Shown: in pieces, positions 60,647 through 64,000 of the stretch | Layout: every line of letters starts with the position of its first letter | Numbering within the stretch: position 1 is the first letter of the stretch | NCBI GenBank assembly: GCA_035503515.1 | Contig: DATJTJ010000046.1 | Coordinates: 1 to 64,000, forward strand | Length of the DNA: 64,000 nucleotides | Source of the DNA: DAIDKA01 sp035503515 | GTDB lineage: Bacteria > Pseudomonadota > Gammaproteobacteria > Steroidobacterales > Steroidobacteraceae | Reading direction: 5' to 3' | The notes under the pieces: generated by a model | What the model was told of the DNA's origin: nothing | Database searches by the model: none | Seen by the model: only the letters and a program-made list of their open reading frames with translations | Made by a program: the position numbers and the translations under genes

Positions 60647-61880
60647 ATGGCGCTCACCGACACGAAGCTCCAGCGTTTGCAGGCAAAAGAGCAGCGTTAT
60701 CAGCTCGCCGATGGCGGCGGGCTATATCTGGAGGTGCAGCCCACCGGCAAGAAGGTCTGGCGCATGCAGTACCGGCTCGGCGGTCGTGGTTCCCGGAAGG
60801 AGCGGGTGACGCTCGGCGAGTACCCCGCGCACACGCTCGCGCAGGCTCGCCTGTGGCGCGAGCAGTGCCGTGGGCTGCTCGCGCATGGCCAGTCACCGGC
60901 CGTCGCAAGGCAGGCCGAGAAGGAAGCGCGAACCGCGCGCGCCACCGATTGCGTCGCCGCCTTTGCGGACCTCTGGTATGCCGATGTCGTGAGCCGGACC
61001 AACAGCGAGCCGCGCAACATCCGCCGCGTGCTCGACAAGGATGTGCTGCCCGCGATCGGCGAGAAACCGGTGGCAGACGTGACGATTCCGGACATCCTCG
61101 CGATCACCGATGCCGTGAAGGCCCCGCGGCGCCGACCAGATGGCGCTACAGACCCGCAACGTTATGAAGCGCCTCTTTGCCTACGCCATAGCGCGCGGCA
61201 AGACGCAGTTCAATCCGGCCGCCGCCATCGAGGCGCGGTTCATTGCGACAGCGCGTAGCCGCGACGTCGCGCTCTCGCAGGCCGAGATCGGGCAGCTGCT
61301 GCGCGGCATCTACCAGTCCTCGATCCGCCGGCCGTACAAGCTCGCCCTGCACGTTCTGATCCTCTGCATGGTCCGCAAGGGCGAACTCATTGGCACTCGC
61401 TGGGAGGAGATCGATTTCGAGAAGGCGCAGTGGCTGATCCCGGCCGAGCGCATGAAGAAAGACAAGCCGCACCTGGTGCTGCTCTCGAAGCAAGCGGTCG
61501 CGATGTTCGAGGAGCTGAAGGGCCTGGCCGGGAACTCACCGTGGGTGCTGCCGAGCCGGAACACCCTGAGGGAGCCTATAGCGCACAGCACCTTGAACCA
61601 AGCCATCCGGTCGCTCGATCTGGGGATCCGCGACTTCGTCATCCACGACTTCCGCCGCACGGCTTCCACGCAACTCCATGAGGCCGGCTTCAACTCCGAC
61701 TGGATCGAGAAGGCGCTCGCCCACGAGCAGAAAGGCGTTCGCGGTGGCTACAACATGGCCGAGTACCTGACGCAGCGGCGCGAGATGTTGCAGTGGTGGG
61801 CCGACCTCGTCGATGCGCAGATCGAGGAGGGGAGGAAGGTCGTGATCGGGCGGTTCGGGAAGGCGTTTCAGGCGGAGTGA
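60647..61880 (+). pseudogene. int: Tyrosine recombinase (P4-type integrase), frameshifted
   Basis: Site-specific integrase. N-terminal DUF4102/arm domain (LADGGGLYLEVQPTGKKVWR, about residues 20-60), core-binding domain, then the catalytic domain with Arg in MVRKGEL, HDFRRT (His-x-x-Arg) and GGYNMAEYL for the Tyr. The reading frame breaks near 61122: VKA in frame 1 should continue RGADQMALQTRNVMKR, which is found in the +1 frame. One extra C in CCCC (61122-61125) explains it. With it restored, the protein is about 410 residues, full length. GGAGGGG precedes the ATG. Confidence 0.8.
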
Positions 61881-61900
61881 CGCTGACTGGCGCGCGGATT

Positions 61901-62347
61901 CTAGGTGCGTCGAGCGACGGCGATCTTCGGATGCCACTGCTCAATTCGCCCCGGAGTCGATGGATCGTTTGCAGCGTCGTCGGGCGCTGGGCGGTAGACC
62001 TTCGCGATATAGGGTGGTTGATGCCGCCCAATGAAGGTCAAAATCCGACTGGTCGTCGCAACGAACGCGCGCGCGAGGTCAGGATAGGGCGCACGGCCAA
62101 CGACCACGAGCAGCGCCACGCTGTTTTCCATGACGGCCGCCGATTCGTTCGGTTTGTAGCGTATGCGGCCGTCGTGAGTCACCGCGATCCAGCCCTTCCG
62201 GCCGATCTCCCGTAGCCACACTTCATCGGGGGTATCGTGCTGGAAGTGATCCGCATGGCGCTCGACGGTCAGGCCGCCGGCGCGCAGGATTTCAGGGAAT
62301 TTCTTGCCGAGGTCGCGGTCCGTGAAAAAGACCGGACCGGAGTTCAC
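61901..62347 (-). CDS. PIN-like toxin (VapC45/DUF5615-like)
   Basis: 148 residues. The N-terminal FFTDRDLGKKFPEILRAGG with its early Asp and WLREIGRKGWIAVTHDGRIRYKP fits the PIN-like domain of VapC45-type toxins, presumed RNases. It overlaps the preceding DUF433 gene by 4 bases, the standard antitoxin-then-toxin order on the minus strand. No experimental target can be inferred. Confidence 0.75.
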   Translation of the reverse strand: MNSGPVFFTDRDLGKKFPEILRAGGLTVERHADHFQHDTPDEVWLREIGRKGWIAVTHDGRIRYKPNESAAVMENSVALLVVVGRAPYPDLARAFVATTSRILTFIGRHQPPYIAKVYRPAPDDAANDPSTPGRIEQWHPKIAVARRT

Positions 62348-63030
62348 GCGGCGCGCTCGTAGAGCACCGCCTCCATGATCTCGGCTTCAGACAGCTCATA
62401 GTCTTCGGCGAGATCAGTGACAGACTCACCCGCATCCATCCGCTCAACGATGGCCCCGGTTGTGATGCCCTTCTTCGCAAGAACGGGTCGGCCAAAGGCA
62501 ATGTGCGCGTCGATGGCGATCGGTCTTGCTGCGCCGATCCCATCGCCAGAGGTCACGGGGAACAACCGAACCGGAAATTTCCATTCGTCCCACTCGACGC
62601 GAGCCAGGTGCTCCTCGAACAAGCGACGCATGGCGACCTGTCCGGATGCCGAAAGCTCGATCAGCTGGCCATAACGATCCAGCAGCAGCTTCCCGGCATC
62701 CGTTCGCAGCTCCGGGCTCAGCAGCAGCCGCTCGATTTTGAGGGTCTGCTGCGCGTAACGAATCGCGCGGCGCAGTGCAACCATCTTCACCGCGTGATCG
62801 GTGCGAAGAGAGCGCAGGACATGCGCCTCGATCAGATTCCAGAACGACAGGATCGGCGGAGGATTACGGGCCGGACGGATCAAAGGGCTGGAGCGCGCGG
62901 TGCCCGAGCCCGTCGGATAGGGCCGCCCGACGATCCAGGAGCGCAGCGTTGCCGGCGCCACTTTGAGGTAGCGGGCAGCTTCGGCGACGGTGTACGCCGG
63001 TTGGCTGCGAATGTCCGTCTTTGACACCAT
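62344..63030 (-). CDS. DUF433 antitoxin with MerR-like HTH (VapB45-like)
   Basis: 228 residues. An N-terminal MerR-type HTH (YTVAEAARYLKVAPATLRSWI) and a C-terminal DUF433 domain (GRPVLAKKGITTGAIVERMDAGESVTDLAEDYELSEAEI). This two-domain protein is the typical antitoxin and self-repressor of the PIN-like toxin encoded next, with an ATGA overlap. It helps the element be kept in the host. Confidence 0.8.
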   Translation of the reverse strand: MVSKTDIRSQPAYTVAEAARYLKVAPATLRSWIVGRPYPTGSGTARSSPLIRPARNPPPILSFWNLIEAHVLRSLRTDHAVKMVALRRAIRYAQQTLKIERLLLSPELRTDAGKLLLDRYGQLIELSASGQVAMRRLFEEHLARVEWDEWKFPVRLFPVTSGDGIGAARPIAIDAHIAFGRPVLAKKGITTGAIVERMDAGESVTDLAEDYELSEAEIMEAVLYERAA

Positions 63031-63173
63031 CGAGAAGTTGCGCTCCTACAGCTCCAGAGGCGAGCGCCTAATTGTACCGGCCATGACCAATTTCTCCCAG
63101 CTGCCTGGAATGGGGCGCCTTGACCACGAGGCGATTCGCGAAACGCGAACTTCGTTCCGATTCATGAGGATCG

Positions 63174-63576
63174 TCACCGCACCCGCTCCCGATCTTTGGC
63201 ACGAGGAGTGTTGTCCCGGTCAACGAGGTTCGCCCTGAAGCACCGGGTCTGGTCGGCGAGGCCGGTCAGCCCCTGGTTTCGAAGGGCCTCGCTCGTGGCG
63301 AGCCAACCGCGCTCGAGCGCCCACCGCGTCTCGCGCACCTGCCGGATGGCCAGCGCCTCCGGTCGATCAGCGGCGCGCAGGGCGGCAGCAGCCACTTCCG
63401 GTGCGCTCGCGCATGTGGATGGACGCGCCACGCCGGGCGGCGCGATAGACGGTGTCGGACTTCCGCGGGCGCGTTTCGCCCCGGACGACGCGGGGCGTGG
63501 CGTTGGCGGCGACGCCGAGGCCACGCAAGTGGCTCGCGAAAGCCTCGCGCCATTCGCGCAAGGTCGCCTTCGATCG
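63174..63576 (-). pseudogene. Remnant of a conjugative relaxase (TraI/VirD2-like, MOBP)
   Basis: Two frames together spell a relaxase C-terminal region: KATLREWREAFASHLRGLGVA with NATPRVVRGETRPRKSD (63400-63576), then after a one-base shift near 63400, VAAALRAADRPEALAIRQ and RWALERGWLATSEALRNQG to a stop at 63174. The catalytic N-terminus is missing. It joins the helicase frame at about 63577, so it is a rearranged fragment, not a gene. The relaxase match rests on remembered family sequence and needs a database search. Confidence 0.55.
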
Positions 63577-64000
63577 GGTGCGTGGCGCGCTCCAGTGTCT
63601 CGCCGATCACCTGACCCGGCGTGAACTCGACTCCAAAGAGCGACTGCGCGACACGGGCCACTTCTTTCCGTTGCTCCGTCGTCGTGCCGCCACTTGCCAT
63701 GGTGGCCGACGTTCCGATGCAAATCGTGCTCTGGCCGTCGAACGCTTGACGGCAGCGGCGAATCAACAGGGCCACATCCGCCCCTTGCCTGCCGCGGTAC
63801 GTATGTAATTCGTCGAACACCAGGAACTGCAGCCCCTGTGCGGCACGGACCAGCTCACGGTCTTCGGCACGCGTGAGCAAGAGCTCGAGCATCATGTAGT
63901 TGGTGAGAAGGATGTCCGGAGGTTCGCGCCGCAGCGCCTCGCGCGCCTCGCCTTTCTCCTGGCCCGTGTAGCGGGCGAAACGCACCGGGGAACCGCCCAT
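63266..64000 (-). CDS. Large DEAD/DEAH helicase, truncated by rearrangement; N-terminus off the right edge
   Basis: The helicase part runs from the right edge to about 63577: ILLTNYMMLELLLTR (motif Ib), VFDELHTYRGRQGADVALL (motif II variant DELH), TICIGTSATMAS (motif III) and VARVAQSLFG. This resembles the large helicases of defence loci such as DISARM-type or BREX-like systems. After GETLERAT the frame continues to 63266 but without helicase sequence, passing antisense to nothing and over the relaxase remnant. So the 3' half of the helicase, including motifs V and VI, is lost here. Confidence 0.6.
   Translation of the reverse strand: MGGSPVRFARYTGQEKGEAREALRREPPDILLTNYMMLELLLTRAEDRELVRAAQGLQFLVFDELHTYRGRQGADVALLIRRCRQAFDGQSTICIGTSATMASGGTTTEQRKEVARVAQSLFGVEFTPGQVIGETLERATHPIEGDLARMARGFREPLAWPRRRRQRHAPRRPGRNAPAEVRHRLSRRPAWRVHPHARAHRKWLLPPCAPLIDRRRWPSGRCARRGGRSSAVGSPRARPFETRG

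Overview
The window is high-GC bacterial chromosome, most likely from a gammaproteobacterium. The evidence is the gene order dnaA-dnaN-recF-gyrB on the minus strand back to back with rpmH-rnpA-yidD-yidC-mnmE on the plus strand, the glnA-DUF4124-ntrB-ntrC block, tatABC, and close matches of dtd, yibN-type rhodanese, grxC and secB to gammaproteobacterial families. A steroidobacter/nevskia-like lineage would fit but is only an inference. No rRNA, tRNA or CRISPR was seen.

Layout. 1-5.7 kb: a minus-strand run MBL hydrolase-prpB-prpC-prpD-rsmG-parA, so propionate catabolism (methylcitrate cycle) is joined to the rsmG-parA segregation locus. 5.7-14.9 kb: S9 peptidase, cytochrome c4, dtd, tatABC-hemD-OPT transporter, and a few small membrane or binding proteins. 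14.9-23.6 kb: a GGDEF/EAL protein with a decayed GGDEF motif, an EnvC-like factor, rhodanese-grxC-secB-gpsA, trmL, an XRE regulator plus membrane protein under paired palindromic operators, a frameshifted HPP gene and an MscS channel. 23.6-28.5 kb: the nitrogen-control block, with a readable sigma-54 promoter and two NtrC-like sites 31 bp apart upstream of glnA. 28.5-48 kb: mixed metabolism, including a phosphoketolase-acetate kinase pair, two core-only MetE-like proteins, a LanC-like protein beside a transglutaminase, and several small orphan proteins.

48.1-60.5 kb is the replication-origin neighbourhood. gyrB carries a 571-residue intein placed directly before the catalytic DxD of the TOPRIM domain. 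Three parS-type palindromes lie in recF and the recF-dnaN spacer. The dnaN-dnaA spacer holds DnaA-box-like sequences and is the best oriC candidate. ParA encoded at the left edge would act, with ParB, on these parS sites.

60.4-64 kb is the start of an integrated element. It sits exactly at the 3' end of mnmE, the site used by SGI1-type islands, and holds a tyrosine recombinase gene with a one-base frameshift, a DUF433/PIN-like toxin-antitoxin pair, and a rearranged stretch in which a large helicase gene runs out of frame into the remnant of a conjugative relaxase. The right attachment site is outside the window.
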